17,609 nt of DNA from Trueperaceae bacterium (GCA_024636105.1 JAGXHO010000197.1:1-17609); one strand, 5' to 3'; positions 7,628 through 15,629 are shown, numbered from the stretch's first letter. Notes: a model not told the origin generated them from the letters alone. A program made the numbers and translations.

Positions 7628-8439
7628 GCAGCGCGCCCAGGCCGCAGGTACGCGACCCAGTAGACCCCCGCGACGAGCAGCGTCCCGCCGACGACGTTGC
7701 CGGCGGTGACGGCGGCCAGGTTGGCGGCCATGGCAGCGGCGGGCACCGCGCCTGCGCCGGCCAGCGCCGCGCCGTACGGCAACAGGAACCAGTTGGCCAC
7801 CACGTGCTCGAAACCGAGCGCGACGAACGCGGCGACCGGCAGCAGCACCGCCACCGCCTTGTCGGTCACGCTGCGACCGCCCATGGCCAGCCACACCGCC
7901 AGGCACACCAGCGCGTTGCACAGCACCCCGCGCGCGAACGCCTCACCCATGGTCAAGCCGACCTTGGCGGTGGCCACCTCGACGGCGGTGGCGCCGAGGG
8001 CGCCGCCGCCCAGCGTCTCGATGCCGGCCCACACGACCAGCACCACCGTCCCGAGGGCGCCCACCGCGTTGCCCAGGTACACCAGGACCCAGTTGCGCAA
8101 CACGTCGCGCACGCCGATCCGACCGCTCGCCCACGCCATCGCCAAGAGGTTGTTGCCGGTGAAGAGCTCCGCGCCGCCCACGACCACGAGCACCAGCCCG
8201 AGCGCGAACGCGACGCCGCCGAGCATTCGCGTCGGACCCAGACCCAGGTCCGATCCGGTGACGGTGATCAGGTAGAAGACCGACCCGAGGGCGATGAAGG
8301 CGCCGGCGAGCACCGCCAGCACCACGAGCGTCACCGCGTCCAGGCGGGCCTTCGCCACCCCCTGACGCTCGACCAGGTGCGCGATCTCGGCGGGCGGATG
8401 GGCGTCGGACGTGGGGGTCGCGGAGGTCTCCAGCGTCAA
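7624..8439 (-). CDS. Formate/nitrite transporter (FNT) family protein
   Basis: This 271-residue polytopic membrane protein of the FocA/NirC family has about six hydrophobic helices. Family features include AGAFIALGSVFYLIT in the first helix, VGGAELFTGNNLLAM, LRNWVLVYLGNAVGAL, GVLCNALVCLAVWLA with GRSVTDKAV after it, and FEHVVANWFLLPYGA. FNT proteins conduct formate, nitrite or hydrosulfide across the inner membrane as pentamers; which one applies here cannot be told. The proposed start is TTG at 8439, overlapping the TGA of the S4 gene as TTGA with GAGG just upstream. A frame extending further would only read into the S4 gene. It is the last gene of the CBS-ACT / S4 operon. Confidence 0.9.
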   Translation of the reverse strand: MTLETSATPTSDAHPPAEIAHLVERQGVAKARLDAVTLVVLAVLAGAFIALGSVFYLITVTGSDLGLGPTRMLGGVAFALGLVLVVVGGAELFTGNNLLAMAWASGRIGVRDVLRNWVLVYLGNAVGALGTVVLVVWAGIETLGGGALGATAVEVATAKVGLTMGEAFARGVLCNALVCLAVWLAMGGRSVTDKAVAVLLPVAAFVALGFEHVVANWFLLPYGAALAGAGAVPAAAMAANLAAVTAGNVVGGTLLVAGVYWVAYLRPGRAA

Positions 8440-9074
8440 CCCTCGACCTCGATCGTCACCCTCAGGTTCCCACGGCGGGTCTCGCCGTGGACCTCGAGCA
8501 CCCGGAAGCGCCCCAACCCGTCGGCCCATACCTCGTCGCCAGCGGCCGCTTCCGCGCTCTTTCCGGCCCGCACGCCGTTCACGTGCACCCGGCCCGCCGC
8601 GATGCCCTTCGTGAACCAGCTGCGCGAGACGCCGAACGCCTTGGCGCCGACCGCGTCGACGCGCAGCGACGGGACCACCGCGTCCCGCCGGCGCGTGCGC
8701 CCCTGGGCGAGGCGCTCGAGTGGCACCTCGACGCCTGGCGCCCCCGCGGGACGCAACGCCACGAGCGCGGCCACGACGTCGGCCGTCGCCACGACCGCGG
8801 CCCCGTCCGCATCGAGCACCACATCGCCGAGAGCCCCGGCCTCGACGCCCGCCGCGGTGGCCGACGCCCGAACCGTCCCCTCGTCGCGGACCTGGGCGAA
8901 CCAGACCGCCGTCAGGCGCGGACCGGCGTGGGGAATCTGATCGGGGTGCGCGGTCACCACCCGGCGGTCGGCCGCCGGTAGGCCCCCGTCGACGCTGACG
9001 CCCACGCCCGCACGACGCACCTCGGACGCCAACGAGTCGGCGGCGACGGGCTCGAGGAACGGGCTCGACGCCAC
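8436..9074 (-). CDS. YlmH-like S4-domain RNA-binding protein
   Basis: The GTG at 9074 gives 212 residues. The N-terminal part has SSPFLEPVAADSL and GGLPAADRRVVTAHP, which match the FLDP and GGYxxAER regions of the YlmH family, and then LGDVVLDADGAAVV. Residues about 139-195 are an S4 RNA-binding fold (VDAVGAKAFGVSRSWFTKGI, then AGRVHVNGVRA and AAAGDEVWADGLGRF). YlmH relatives bind the large ribosomal subunit and have been linked to rescue of stalled ribosomes. The start is uncertain: the frame is open further upstream with plausible coding sequence (TLAAELTAAARGGR), as expected if the usual longer N-terminus is present, but without ATG, GTG or TTG. The next gene starts within its stop codon. 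Confidence 0.82.
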   Translation of the reverse strand: MASSPFLEPVAADSLASEVRRAGVGVSVDGGLPAADRRVVTAHPDQIPHAGPRLTAVWFAQVRDEGTVRASATAAGVEAGALGDVVLDADGAAVVATADVVAALVALRPAGAPGVEVPLERLAQGRTRRRDAVVPSLRVDAVGAKAFGVSRSWFTKGIAAGRVHVNGVRAGKSAEAAAGDEVWADGLGRFRVLEVHGETRRGNLRVTIEVEG

Positions 9075-9129
9075 CCGACCGCCGCGGGCCGCCGCCGTCA
9101 GCTCCGCGGCGAGCGTGCGGCCGCCGCCC

Positions 9130-9759
9130 TCAGCGGACGTCGCGCACCTCGATCCCCTTCGCTTTCAGGCGGTCGGGGAAGCCTTCGGCGTCGTCCCCTG
9201 CCACGCGCAGGACCAATCGGCGGCGGTGGCCCTCGATCACGCCGGCCGTCACCACCGCGACGACGTTCGAGGGCGGCGCCGCCTCGGCCGCCCGCGCGAG
9301 CACGCCCGGCTCGTCGGGCAGGTCGACGGTCACGCGCGTGCCGCCCTCCCGCAGGCCCAGGAAGCGCACGAACGCGCGCAACAGGTCGGTGATCGTGAGG
9401 ATGCCGACCAGCTTCCCGCGGTCCACGACCGGCAGACCCGACACGCGGTGGGTCTCCATGAGCAGCGCGGCCTCCTCGATGGCGTCCTCGGAGCCGATCG
9501 TCGTCACTGGGGAAGTCATGACGTCCTTGATCGTCAGCTTCGATAGCAAGTAGTTGAGCTCGTAGACGGAGAGGCTCGTCGCCTTCGACGGCGTCGCCTC
9601 CTTGAGGTCGCGGTCGGTGACGATGCCGACGAGCTTGCCGTCGCGCATGACCGGCAAGCGTCGGTAGCCGCCGTCGCGCAGCTGTTGCATCGCCTCCATG
9701 ACCGGGGTGGCGGCGGTCACGGTCTGCGGGTCGGCGGTCATCCAATCGCGCACCAACAT
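9130..9759 (-). CDS. CBS-domain pair plus C-terminal ACT domain protein (AcuB-like)
   Basis: This 209-residue soluble protein has two CBS motifs, residues about 5-60 ([18 protein letters not shown], then [18 protein letters not shown]) and 75-135 ([18 protein letters not shown], then [19 protein letters not shown]). An ACT-like segment follows from about 145 ([20 protein letters not shown]). CBS pairs usually bind adenine nucleotides, and ACT domains often bind amino acids or similar ligands, so this is probably a metabolic sensor. The partner is unknown. The ATG at 9759 has a strong AGGAGG 4 bases upstream. It heads the operon with the S4 and transporter genes and is divergent from dxr. Confidence 0.88.
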   Translation of the reverse strand: MLVRDWMTADPQTVTAATPVMEAMQQLRDGGYRRLPVMRDGKLVGIVTDRDLKEATPSKATSLSVYELNYLLSKLTIKDVMTSPVTTIGSEDAIEEAALLMETHRVSGLPVVDRGKLVGILTITDLLRAFVRFLGLREGGTRVTVDLPDEPGVLARAAEAAPPSNVVAVVTAGVIEGHRRRLVLRVAGDDAEGFPDRLKAKGIEVRDVR

Positions 9760-9786
9760 GGTTCCTCCTCGCCGGAGCCCTCGGCG

Positions 9787-9808
9787 GGCGCCGCGGCCGC
9801 GCGGCGCC
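9787..9808 (-). promoter_or_regulatory. GC-rich hairpin in the leader of the CBS-ACT gene
   Basis: A 9-base perfect stem GGCGCCGCG / CGCGGCGCC with a 4-base loop lies between the proposed -10 (9854-9859) and the ribosome binding site (9764-9769). The predicted leader is about 90 bases, the longest of any gene in the window. It may act as a fold in the mRNA leader, but GC-rich DNA makes such stems common. Confidence 0.3.
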
Positions 9809-9853
9809 GGACGCGAGGCGCCGGGGCACGGGGACGGTTCCGGGATCTCCCGC

Positions 9854-9859
9854 ACGATA
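9854..9859 (-). promoter_or_regulatory. Possible -10 hexamer (TATCGT) of the CBS-ACT operon
   Basis: On the minus strand TTGGTATCGT contains TATCGT, a TANNNT match in an otherwise extremely GC-rich intergenic region. It would give a leader of about 90 bases ending in the strong AGGAGG at 9764-9769. No clear -35 is seen. Confidence 0.35.
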
Positions 9860-9957
9860 CCAAGTCGGCCGCGCACCCCGTACCGCCGCACGCGCGACCA
9901 CCGTGCGCCACGCGCGTGGACGACGCATCGAGGCCCGGCGTTCGGGGACGCCCGTGG

Positions 9958-9963
9958 CATGAT
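9958..9963 (+). promoter_or_regulatory. Possible -10 hexamer (CATGAT) for leaderless dxr
   Basis: CATGAT is one base from the TATGAT type and ends 6 bases before the dxr ATG at 9970. There is no Shine-Dalgarno sequence in that gap. The spacing is the same as for the other leaderless starts in this window. The 10-base palindrome ATGCCGGCAT (9962-9971) overlaps the start. Confidence 0.4.
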
Positions 9964-9969
9964 GCCGGC

Positions 9970-11163
9970 ATGCGCTCCAGCCACGACCCGCTCGGCCAAC
10001 CCCTGCCCGCCGCGACCGGACCGCTGCGGCTGACCGTGCTGGGCTCCACCGGTTCGATCGGCACCCAGACGCTCGACGTCGCCCACTGGCAGGGGCACGA
10101 GGTCGTCGGCCTGGCCGCGGGCCGGAACGCCGACGCCCTCGTCGCGCAGGCCGAGCGCTGGCGCCCCCGCTTGGTCGCGTGCGACGCCGACGTCGCCGAC
10201 GCCGTGCGGTCCCGGTTGCCCGCGGGAACGCGGCTGGTGGTCGGCGAGGCCGGCGCCGCCGAGGTCGCCACCATGGAGGCCGACACCGTGGTCGCCGCCA
10301 TCCCCGGATTTCGCGGGCTCGCCCCCACCCGCGCCGCGCTGCGCGCCGGTCGCCACGTGGCGCTGGCGAACAAGGAGGCGATGGTGTGCGCGGGACCGCT
10401 CGTCTGGGCCGAGGTCGAGGCCCACGGCGCGCGCCTGACGCCGGTGGACTCCGAGCACGCCGGGCTGTACCAGACGCTGCTCGGCGAACCCCGCGAGGGC
10501 GTGGCGGCGCTCGTGCTGACCGCGTCGGGCGGCCCGTTCCGCGAGGGGCCCGCGGACCTCGCGACCGTCACGCCCGAGCAGGCGCTCGCGCACCCGACGT
10601 GGCGCATGGGGCCCAAGGTGACGATCGACTCCGCGACGCTGTTCAACAAAGGGCTCGAGGTGCTCGAGGCCGCCTACCTGTTCCGGATGCCGCTGGAGCG
10701 CATCGAGGTGGTCGTGCACCCGCAGTCGCTCGTGCACGCGTTCGTGCGCTTCCACGACGGCTCGATCAAGGCGCAGATCGGCCCCCACGACATGCGTCTC
10801 CCGATCCAATACGCCCTGCACGCCCCCGCGCGTCCGCCGGTACCGTTGGCGCCGCTTCCGCTCGAAGGAACGTGGAGCTTCCATCGCCCCGACCTGGTCC
10901 GCTTCCCGGCGCTCGCGGCGGCGTACGCCGCCGGCCATGCCGGCGGCGACGCCCCGGCGCGCCTCAACGCTGCGGACGAGGTCGCCGTCGAGGCGTTCTT
11001 GAACGGCCGACTCCGCTTCACGGGCATCGCGCGCGTACTCGACGACGCCCTCGAGCACGCCGGAGGCGCCGCCCCGGGGTGGGACGACCTGGCGATCATC
11101 GATGCCGACGCCCGCGCTCGAGCGACCGAGGCGGTCGCGCGAGCCGCCCGGAACGACGCGTGA
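9970..11163 (+). CDS. dxr: 1-deoxy-D-xylulose 5-phosphate reductoisomerase
   Basis: The enzyme converts DXP to 2-C-methylerythritol 4-phosphate with NADPH, the committed step of the MEP isoprenoid pathway. The 397-residue chain has the NADPH motif [14 protein letters not shown] near residue 21, [12 protein letters not shown], metal ligands Asp160 and Glu162 in [11 protein letters not shown] and Glu230 in [10 protein letters not shown], the flexible-loop region [10 protein letters not shown] and [20 protein letters not shown], and [16 protein letters not shown]. The C-terminal part [15 protein letters not shown] and [13 protein letters not shown] is also typical. Length and motifs are complete. 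The ATG at 9970 fits a leaderless start. It heads an operon with two site-2 proteases and a glycosyltransferase; dxr next to rseP is a common bacterial arrangement. Confidence 0.98.
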   Translation: MRSSHDPLGQPLPAATGPLRLTVLGSTGSIGTQTLDVAHWQGHEVVGLAAGRNADALVAQAERWRPRLVACDADVADAVRSRLPAGTRLVVGEAGAAEVATMEADTVVAAIPGFRGLAPTRAALRAGRHVALANKEAMVCAGPLVWAEVEAHGARLTPVDSEHAGLYQTLLGEPREGVAALVLTASGGPFREGPADLATVTPEQALAHPTWRMGPKVTIDSATLFNKGLEVLEAAYLFRMPLERIEVVVHPQSLVHAFVRFHDGSIKAQIGPHDMRLPIQYALHAPARPPVPLAPLPLEGTWSFHRPDLVRFPALAAAYAAGHAGGDAPARLNAADEVAVEAFLNGRLRFTGIARVLDDALEHAGGAAPGWDDLAIIDADARARATEAVARAARNDA

Positions 11164-12326
11164 TGCTCAGACGCGGGTGGCGGCTGCCGTTCCGGCCCTT
11201 CGGGGTGCCGATCGAGCTCGACCCGACCTTCGCGCTCGTGCTGCCGCTGTTCGCGTGGTTGATCGGCTCGCAGGTGCCGGCGTACGCGGAGCTGCTCGCC
11301 GGCCTCGGGGTGGTCCTGGACCCCGAGCCGTTGACCCAGGGGGCCACCCCGTGGCTGCTGGGGTCGGCGGGCGCGCTCGGTCTGTTCGCGAGCGTGCTGA
11401 TCCACGAGCTCGGTCATGCGCTGGCGGCGCGCGCGTACGGCGTGAAGACGTTGCGCATCACCCTCTGGTTCCTCGGCGGCGTGGCGCAGCTCGACGAGCT
11501 GCCGCGCCGGCGCGGGGCCGAAGCGGTCGTCGCGATCGTCGGACCGATCACCAGCGCGCTGCTCTCGCTGATCCTGGCGGCGCTCCTGCGCGCCGATGCG
11601 GTCGCCGGTGGGCTCGCCTTCGTCGTCAGCTACCTCGCGATCACGAACGCCGGCCTGGCGCTGTTCAACCTCCTCCCGGCCCTGCCGCTCGACGGCGGTC
11701 GGGTGCTCCGCTCGCTGCTCGCCTTCCCCCTCGGAGAGGCCCGTGCGACGGCGGCCGCCAGCGGCGTGAGCCGCGCCGTCGCGATCGCGCTCGGCATCTA
11801 CGGCTTCCTCACCTTCCAGGTCTTCCTGCTCGCGATCGCCTTCTTCATCGACGCCGCGGGCCGCGCCGAGGTCCGTGCCGCGCGTGCGCGTCGCGCGTTC
11901 GAGGGGCGCCGCGTCCGCGACGCCATGACGGCCGAGCCCATCACCGTCGACCTCGCCTGGACGGCCGGACAGCTGCGGCGGCTGCGCGCCTTCCGCCACC
12001 ACACGGCGTACCCGGTCGTGGCGGTGGACGGCGCCCCGCTCGGCATCGTGCGGGCCGACGACCTCGACGGGGTCGATGACGCCACCAGCGCCGCCGATCT
12101 GATGCGGCCGGTGGAGACCGTCCGCGCCGACGCCGACCTCGAGGCGTCCGTCCGGCAGCTCGCGACCACGGCCGCGGGCCGCTTCGCCGTCGTCGACGAA
12201 GCCGGACGGTTGGTGGGCATGCTGACGAAGGCGGACATCGTGCGGTGGCTCCAGAGCGCGGACGACGCCCGCACCGGCGAAGGTGGCGGCGCGACCACGA
12301 AGCGCCCCGGACCCATGGCAGACTGA
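11163..12326 (+). CDS. Site-2 protease family M50 metalloprotease with C-terminal CBS domains
   Basis: The 387-residue membrane protein of the SpoIVFB/Rip3 type has zinc-site HELGHALAARAYG (His81, Glu82, His85) and the second motif FNLLPALPLDGGRVLRSLL with Asp177. Several hydrophobic segments surround these between residues about 25 and 235. From about residue 250 it has a CBS pair (VRDAMTAEPITVDLAW, then PLGIVRADDLDGV; DLMRPVETVRADADLEAS, then LVGMLTKADIVRWL), which usually binds adenine nucleotides. It should cut a membrane-embedded substrate, probably under control of the CBS part. The substrate is unknown. The start overlaps the dxr stop as TGATG. Confidence 0.94.
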   Translation: MLRRGWRLPFRPFGVPIELDPTFALVLPLFAWLIGSQVPAYAELLAGLGVVLDPEPLTQGATPWLLGSAGALGLFASVLIHELGHALAARAYGVKTLRITLWFLGGVAQLDELPRRRGAEAVVAIVGPITSALLSLILAALLRADAVAGGLAFVVSYLAITNAGLALFNLLPALPLDGGRVLRSLLAFPLGEARATAAASGVSRAVAIALGIYGFLTFQVFLLAIAFFIDAAGRAEVRAARARRAFEGRRVRDAMTAEPITVDLAWTAGQLRRLRAFRHHTAYPVVAVDGAPLGIVRADDLDGVDDATSAADLMRPVETVRADADLEASVRQLATTAAGRFAVVDEAGRLVGMLTKADIVRWLQSADDARTGEGGGATTKRPGPMAD

Positions 12327-12356
12327 GCGCATGCCCTCGCTGCCGAGATCCCGCCC

Positions 12357-13445
12357 GTGCTGACCGCCGTCGTCTTCGTGACCGTCCTGTTGACGGCGGT
12401 GCTGGTGCACGAGCTCGCCCACTACGTCAACGCTCGGAGCGTGGGTCTGCCCGTGCGCGCGTTCAGCATCGGGATGGGCCCCGTGATCGCCCGCTGGCGC
12501 TGGCAGGGGACCGAATGGCGGCTCTCGCTGTTGCCGCTCGGGGGGTACGTCGATCTCCCCGGCATGGCGGCGAAGGTGAACGAGGACGGCTCGCTCGCCC
12601 ATCCGGACGACGGTCTGGCGGTGCGGCCGCTCTACCAGAAGCTCTGGGTGCTGGTGGGCGGTGTGGTCGCGAACTACGCGCTCGGCATCGTGCTCCTCGC
12701 GGTCGCCGTCGTCCTCGCCCCCACGTACCGCGAGGTCGTGACCGGTGAGGCTCCGAACGTGCGCGGCACGGTGGTCGCAGCCGTCGCCGACGGTTCGCTG
12801 GCCGAGGCGGTCGGCGTGCGCGCCGGCGAGCGCCTGGCGGCGATCGGCGGCACCCTCGACCCGACCCCGGACCAGGCCGTCGCGGCCATCCAGGGCGCCG
12901 ACGAGCTGACCCTCGTGCTGGTCGACGAGGCCGGCAACGAACGCACGCTCACGGTGCCGTGGCCCCCCACCGACCTCGCCGAGGGCGCCACGCCGGTGCT
13001 CGGGGTGCAGCTCACGCCCGCCGAGGTCGACGGCGTGGGCTTCGGTACGGCGCTCGCGGAGTCGGCGGCGTTCGGGGTCCGCGTGTTCCCGGAGATGGTG
13101 GTCGGCTTCGTCCGCGGCTTCGGCTCCGCGCTCAGCGGGCGTCCGAACGAGGACGTGGCGGGACCGGTGGGCATGGTGACGATGGTCGGCCAGGCGGCGC
13201 AGGTGGGGCTCGCCCCCGTGCTGCTCCTGGCGGCGCTGATCAACTTCTCGCTCGCCGTGTTCAACCTCTTGCCCATCCCCGGCCTCGATGGCGGTCGGAT
13301 GCTGCTCGCGACGATCGTCGCCATCCGCGGCCGCCCCTTCAAGCCGGGCCAGGAAGAGGCTTTCCACTTCGTCGGGATCGCCGCCGTCCTCGCGCTCATC
13401 GTGCTGATCACCGTCCAGGAACTCGGCGGACTGCTCGGCGGATGA
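12357..13445 (+). CDS. rseP: RseP-type site-2 protease with PDZ domain
   Basis: The 362-residue inner-membrane metalloprotease has an N-terminal zinc motif VHELAHYVNARSVG (His18, Glu19, His22), one PDZ domain at about residues 125-205 (TVVAAVADGSLAEAVGVRAG), and the C-terminal FNLLPIPGLDGGRML with Asp311. RseP homologues make the second, intramembrane cut of anti-sigma factors and clear remnant signal peptides. E. coli RseP has two PDZ domains; a single one is usual in Gram-positive-type and many other phyla. GTG at 12357 is the only start codon in frame after the upstream gene's stop at 12326, and it puts the HExxH helix at the expected place. No anti-sigma gene is adjacent. Confidence 0.94.
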   Translation: MLTAVVFVTVLLTAVLVHELAHYVNARSVGLPVRAFSIGMGPVIARWRWQGTEWRLSLLPLGGYVDLPGMAAKVNEDGSLAHPDDGLAVRPLYQKLWVLVGGVVANYALGIVLLAVAVVLAPTYREVVTGEAPNVRGTVVAAVADGSLAEAVGVRAGERLAAIGGTLDPTPDQAVAAIQGADELTLVLVDEAGNERTLTVPWPPTDLAEGATPVLGVQLTPAEVDGVGFGTALAESAAFGVRVFPEMVVGFVRGFGSALSGRPNEDVAGPVGMVTMVGQAAQVGLAPVLLLAALINFSLAVFNLLPIPGLDGGRMLLATIVAIRGRPFKPGQEEAFHFVGIAAVLALIVLITVQELGGLLGG

Positions 13446-14107
13446 CCCCGGCCCTCGACTGCGTCGTCGTGATCCCGGCGTACGAGGAGCAGGCCACCGT
13501 CGCGTCGGTCGTGCGCGTCGCGATCGACGCTGGGATCGGCCCGGTCGTGGTGGTCGACGACGGTTCGAGCGACCGCACCGCGGCTGCGGCGCGCGCGGCG
13601 GGCGCCGAGGTGCTGCGCCTCGAGACGAACGTCGGCAAGGGGGGCGCGTTGGCGGCCGCGGCGGCCGCGCGCAGCGAGGCCGTCCTGGTGCTGCTCGACG
13701 CGGACCTGACCGGACTCACGGCCGACCACGTGCGCACGCTGGCCGCCCCGGTGCGCGACCGCGAGGTCGACATGACGCGCGGGGTCTTCGACGGCGGGCG
13801 CTGGATGACGACGGTCGCTCAGCACGTCGTACCGCTCCTGAACGGCCAGCGCGCGGTCCGACGCGAGCTCCTGCAGGGCGTCCCGGGCCTGGCCGAGAGC
13901 CGCTACGGCGTCGAGGTCGCGATCACCGAGCACGCGCGCCGGCACCGGTGGCGCACCCGCGACGTGTCGCTGCGCGGCGTCTCGCAGGTGATGAAGGAAG
14001 AGAAACGCGGCTGGTGGCGTGGACAGAAGGTGCGCTGGATCATGTACGCCGAGATCGTGAACCAGGCGCTACGGCAGGCGCTTCAGCGAAACGCGCCCAA
14101 ACGGTAG
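13442..14107 (+). CDS. Family 2 glycosyltransferase
   Basis: This 221-residue GT-A fold protein carries VVVIPAYEEQATVASVV near the N-terminus, VVVVDDGSSDRT at about 35-46, NVGKGGALAAA, and the metal/nucleotide-sugar motif LLDADLTGL near residue 85. These are typical of GT2 enzymes of the dolichol-phosphate mannosyltransferase-like group. A later segment LNGQRAVRRELL matches the SGxRAxRR-type region of these transferases. No membrane helix is obvious, so it may act at the inner face of the membrane. Donor and acceptor are unknown. ATG at 13442 overlaps the rseP stop as ATGA. Its last bases overlap the end of the convergent small gene. Confidence 0.92.
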   Translation: MTPALDCVVVIPAYEEQATVASVVRVAIDAGIGPVVVVDDGSSDRTAAAARAAGAEVLRLETNVGKGGALAAAAAARSEAVLVLLDADLTGLTADHVRTLAAPVRDREVDMTRGVFDGGRWMTTVAQHVVPLLNGQRAVRRELLQGVPGLAESRYGVEVAITEHARRHRWRTRDVSLRGVSQVMKEEKRGWWRGQKVRWIMYAEIVNQALRQALQRNAPKR

Positions 14108-14314
14108 GCCAGGATCGCGAGCGATTCCTGCAGCGCGTACCGGGTCCGCTCGCCGGCCGTGCGGACCCCGACCGTGATCGCATCGATGGCGCTCGTGGTC
14201 GCGGGCATCGACCCCCGGCTCGCGGCGCACCGCCGCGAACGTGGCGAGGAAGGTCGCGAGCAGCAAGAGGGGCGCCAGCGCCAAGACCTTGAGCGGCGCG
14301 ACGCCACGGCTCAT
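14083..14314 (-). CDS. Small single-pass membrane protein, apparent frameshift
   Basis: The ATG at 14314 overlaps the hisD stop as ATGA. The start frame encodes MSRGVAPLKVLALAPLLLLA and more hydrophobic residues, a clear membrane anchor, and runs to a stop at 14069 (81 residues). The first 42 codons of that frame have 2 A/T third positions, but the last 39 have 16. The +1 frame from ATG 14208 to a stop at 14083 has only 4 in 41 codons and reads like protein (ERTRYALQESLAILAYRLGA). The real gene therefore probably switches frame near the five-base C run at 14212-14216 (GGGGG in the gene). This may be a mutation, an assembly error or a true frameshift. The function is unknown; I know no family match. 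Confidence 0.55.
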
Positions 14315-15588
14315 CGCTCGTGCAGGCGCGCCTCCACCGCCTGCGCGTGGGCCTCGAGGCCCTCGGCGCGCGCGAAGCGGACCGCCGCCGGGCCGATGGC
14401 GCGCGCGCCGGCGGCGGTCAGCGCCACGACCGGGATCAGCCGCTGGAAGTCGCGCACGTTGATCGCGCTCGTGAAGCGGGCGGTACCCCCCGTGGGCATC
14501 ACGTGCGACGGGCCCGCCACGTAGTCGCCGAGCGCCTCGAGCGACGACGCCCCGACGAACAGGCCGCCGGCGTGCCGGACGGCTCCGACCCACGCCCATG
14601 GGTCCTCGACGAGCAGGCACAGGTGCTCGGATGCGAAGGCGTTCGCAACGTCGATCGCCTCGGCGACCGAAGCGACGAAGACCACCGCGCCGCGCTGGTC
14701 GAGGCTGGCGCGCGCGGTGGCCTCGGTCGGGAGGGTGGCGAGCCGGCGCTCGAGCGCCGCCTCGACCCGCGGCCACAGAGCGCGGTCGCTGGTGACCAAC
14801 ACCGGCACCGCCTCGTCGTGCTCCGCCTGCGCGAGCAGGTCGGCCGCCACGTGCTCGGGATCGGCCGTGCCGTCGGCGACGACGAGCGTCTCCGTCGGAC
14901 CGGGGAGCGAGGCGATGCCCACCTCGCCGAACACCGCCGCCATCGCGATCACGACCCACGCCGATCCGGGACCGACGATCTTGTCGACCCGGGGCACGCT
15001 GTCGGTGCCGTACGCGAGCGCGCCGATGGCTTGCGCGCCGCCCATGCGGTAGACCGCGCCCAGACCGAGCGCCTCGGCCACGTACGCGACGGCGGGATCG
15101 ACCCCGCCATCGGCGCGCGGTGGGGTCGCCACGACCACGTCGCGGACCCCCGCCACCTGCGCCGGGACGGCGGTCATCACCAGCGAGCTCGCGAGCGTCG
15201 CCGCGCCGCTCGGGACGTAGCAGGCCACCCGATCGAGCCCGCGCGGCAGCTGCCCGAGCACGCCCTCGGGACCGGCGGTCAGGAACCCCTCCTTGGGTTG
15301 GTGTTCGTGGAACGCGCGCACGCGCGCGATCGAGCGATCGATGGCGGCCGCGAGGTCGCCCGGGACCTCGGCGGCCAGCGCGCGCCGCCGATCGGACGGG
15401 AGCTCGAGCGCGTCGAGCCGCACCCGGTCGAACCGTTCGGTCGCCTCGAGCACCGCCGCATCGCCGCGGGCGCGCACGTCCGCCAACAAGCCGTCGACCA
15501 CGGCGCGCCGCGCGGGGTCGGACTGAGCGCTGCGGCGGTGGCGGAAGGCATCGATCGCAGCTTGGGGACCGTCATAGAAGCGCTTCAC
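14311..15588 (-). CDS. hisD: Histidinol dehydrogenase
   Basis: The enzyme carries out the last two NAD-dependent oxidations of histidine biosynthesis, from L-histidinol to L-histidine, using zinc. The 425-residue chain has the family motifs GGAQAIGALAYGT, VDKIVGPGSAWV, GPTETLVVAD, LLAQAEHDE with a zinc-ligand Gln/His pair, ASEHLCLLV, and the C-terminal LGDYVAGPSHVMPTGGTARF. Length is normal and no key region is missing. The start is GTG 15588, 5 bases after a TAGACT hexamer, giving a leaderless message. No other his gene is nearby, so the pathway genes are scattered in this genome. A small membrane-protein gene overlaps its stop. Confidence 0.97.
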   Translation of the reverse strand: MKRFYDGPQAAIDAFRHRRSAQSDPARRAVVDGLLADVRARGDAAVLEATERFDRVRLDALELPSDRRRALAAEVPGDLAAAIDRSIARVRAFHEHQPKEGFLTAGPEGVLGQLPRGLDRVACYVPSGAATLASSLVMTAVPAQVAGVRDVVVATPPRADGGVDPAVAYVAEALGLGAVYRMGGAQAIGALAYGTDSVPRVDKIVGPGSAWVVIAMAAVFGEVGIASLPGPTETLVVADGTADPEHVAADLLAQAEHDEAVPVLVTSDRALWPRVEAALERRLATLPTEATARASLDQRGAVVFVASVAEAIDVANAFASEHLCLLVEDPWAWVGAVRHAGGLFVGASSLEALGDYVAGPSHVMPTGGTARFTSAINVRDFQRLIPVVALTAAGARAIGPAAVRFARAEGLEAHAQAVEARLHER

Positions 15589-15593
15589 AGGTG

Positions 15594-15599
15594 AGTCTA
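15594..15599 (-). promoter_or_regulatory. -10 hexamer (TAGACT) for leaderless hisD
   Basis: On the minus strand TAGACT ends 5 bases before the hisD GTG at 15588, so transcription would begin at the start codon. It lies where a -35 would be expected for the divergent oxidoreductase promoter, 17 bases from that gene's -10. Confidence 0.55.
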
Positions 15600-15616
15600 C
15601 CGTCGCGCATCGCAGG

Positions 15617-15622
15617 TAGGAT
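15617..15622 (+). promoter_or_regulatory. -10 hexamer (TAGGAT) for the leaderless oxidoreductase gene
   Basis: TAGGAT ends 7 bases before ATG at 15630. The first in-frame ATG at 15621 falls inside this hexamer, which supports 15630 as the real start. There is no ribosome binding site in the gap. Confidence 0.55.
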
Positions 15623-15629
15623 GCCCCGC

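Noticed and set aside
9945..9950. Another GGGACG upstream of dxr
   Set aside because: There is no matching CGTCCC arm, so it is not the same repeat as at 1768 and 5314.
12331..12363. Ten-codon reading frame (MPSLPRSRPC) overlapping the rseP GTG
   Set aside because: It has no ribosome binding site and no protein-like features. It could assist coupling, but nothing in the sequence supports that.
10674..13367. Very long open frame on the minus strand opposite dxr and the site-2 proteases
   Set aside because: It is a GC-bias shadow: the proven genes lie on the plus strand and the minus-strand translation is Arg/Glu/His-rich without domains.
15621..15623. Earlier in-frame ATG for the FAD oxidoreductase
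   Set aside because: It falls inside the proposed -10 hexamer, and it adds only MPR before the start used.
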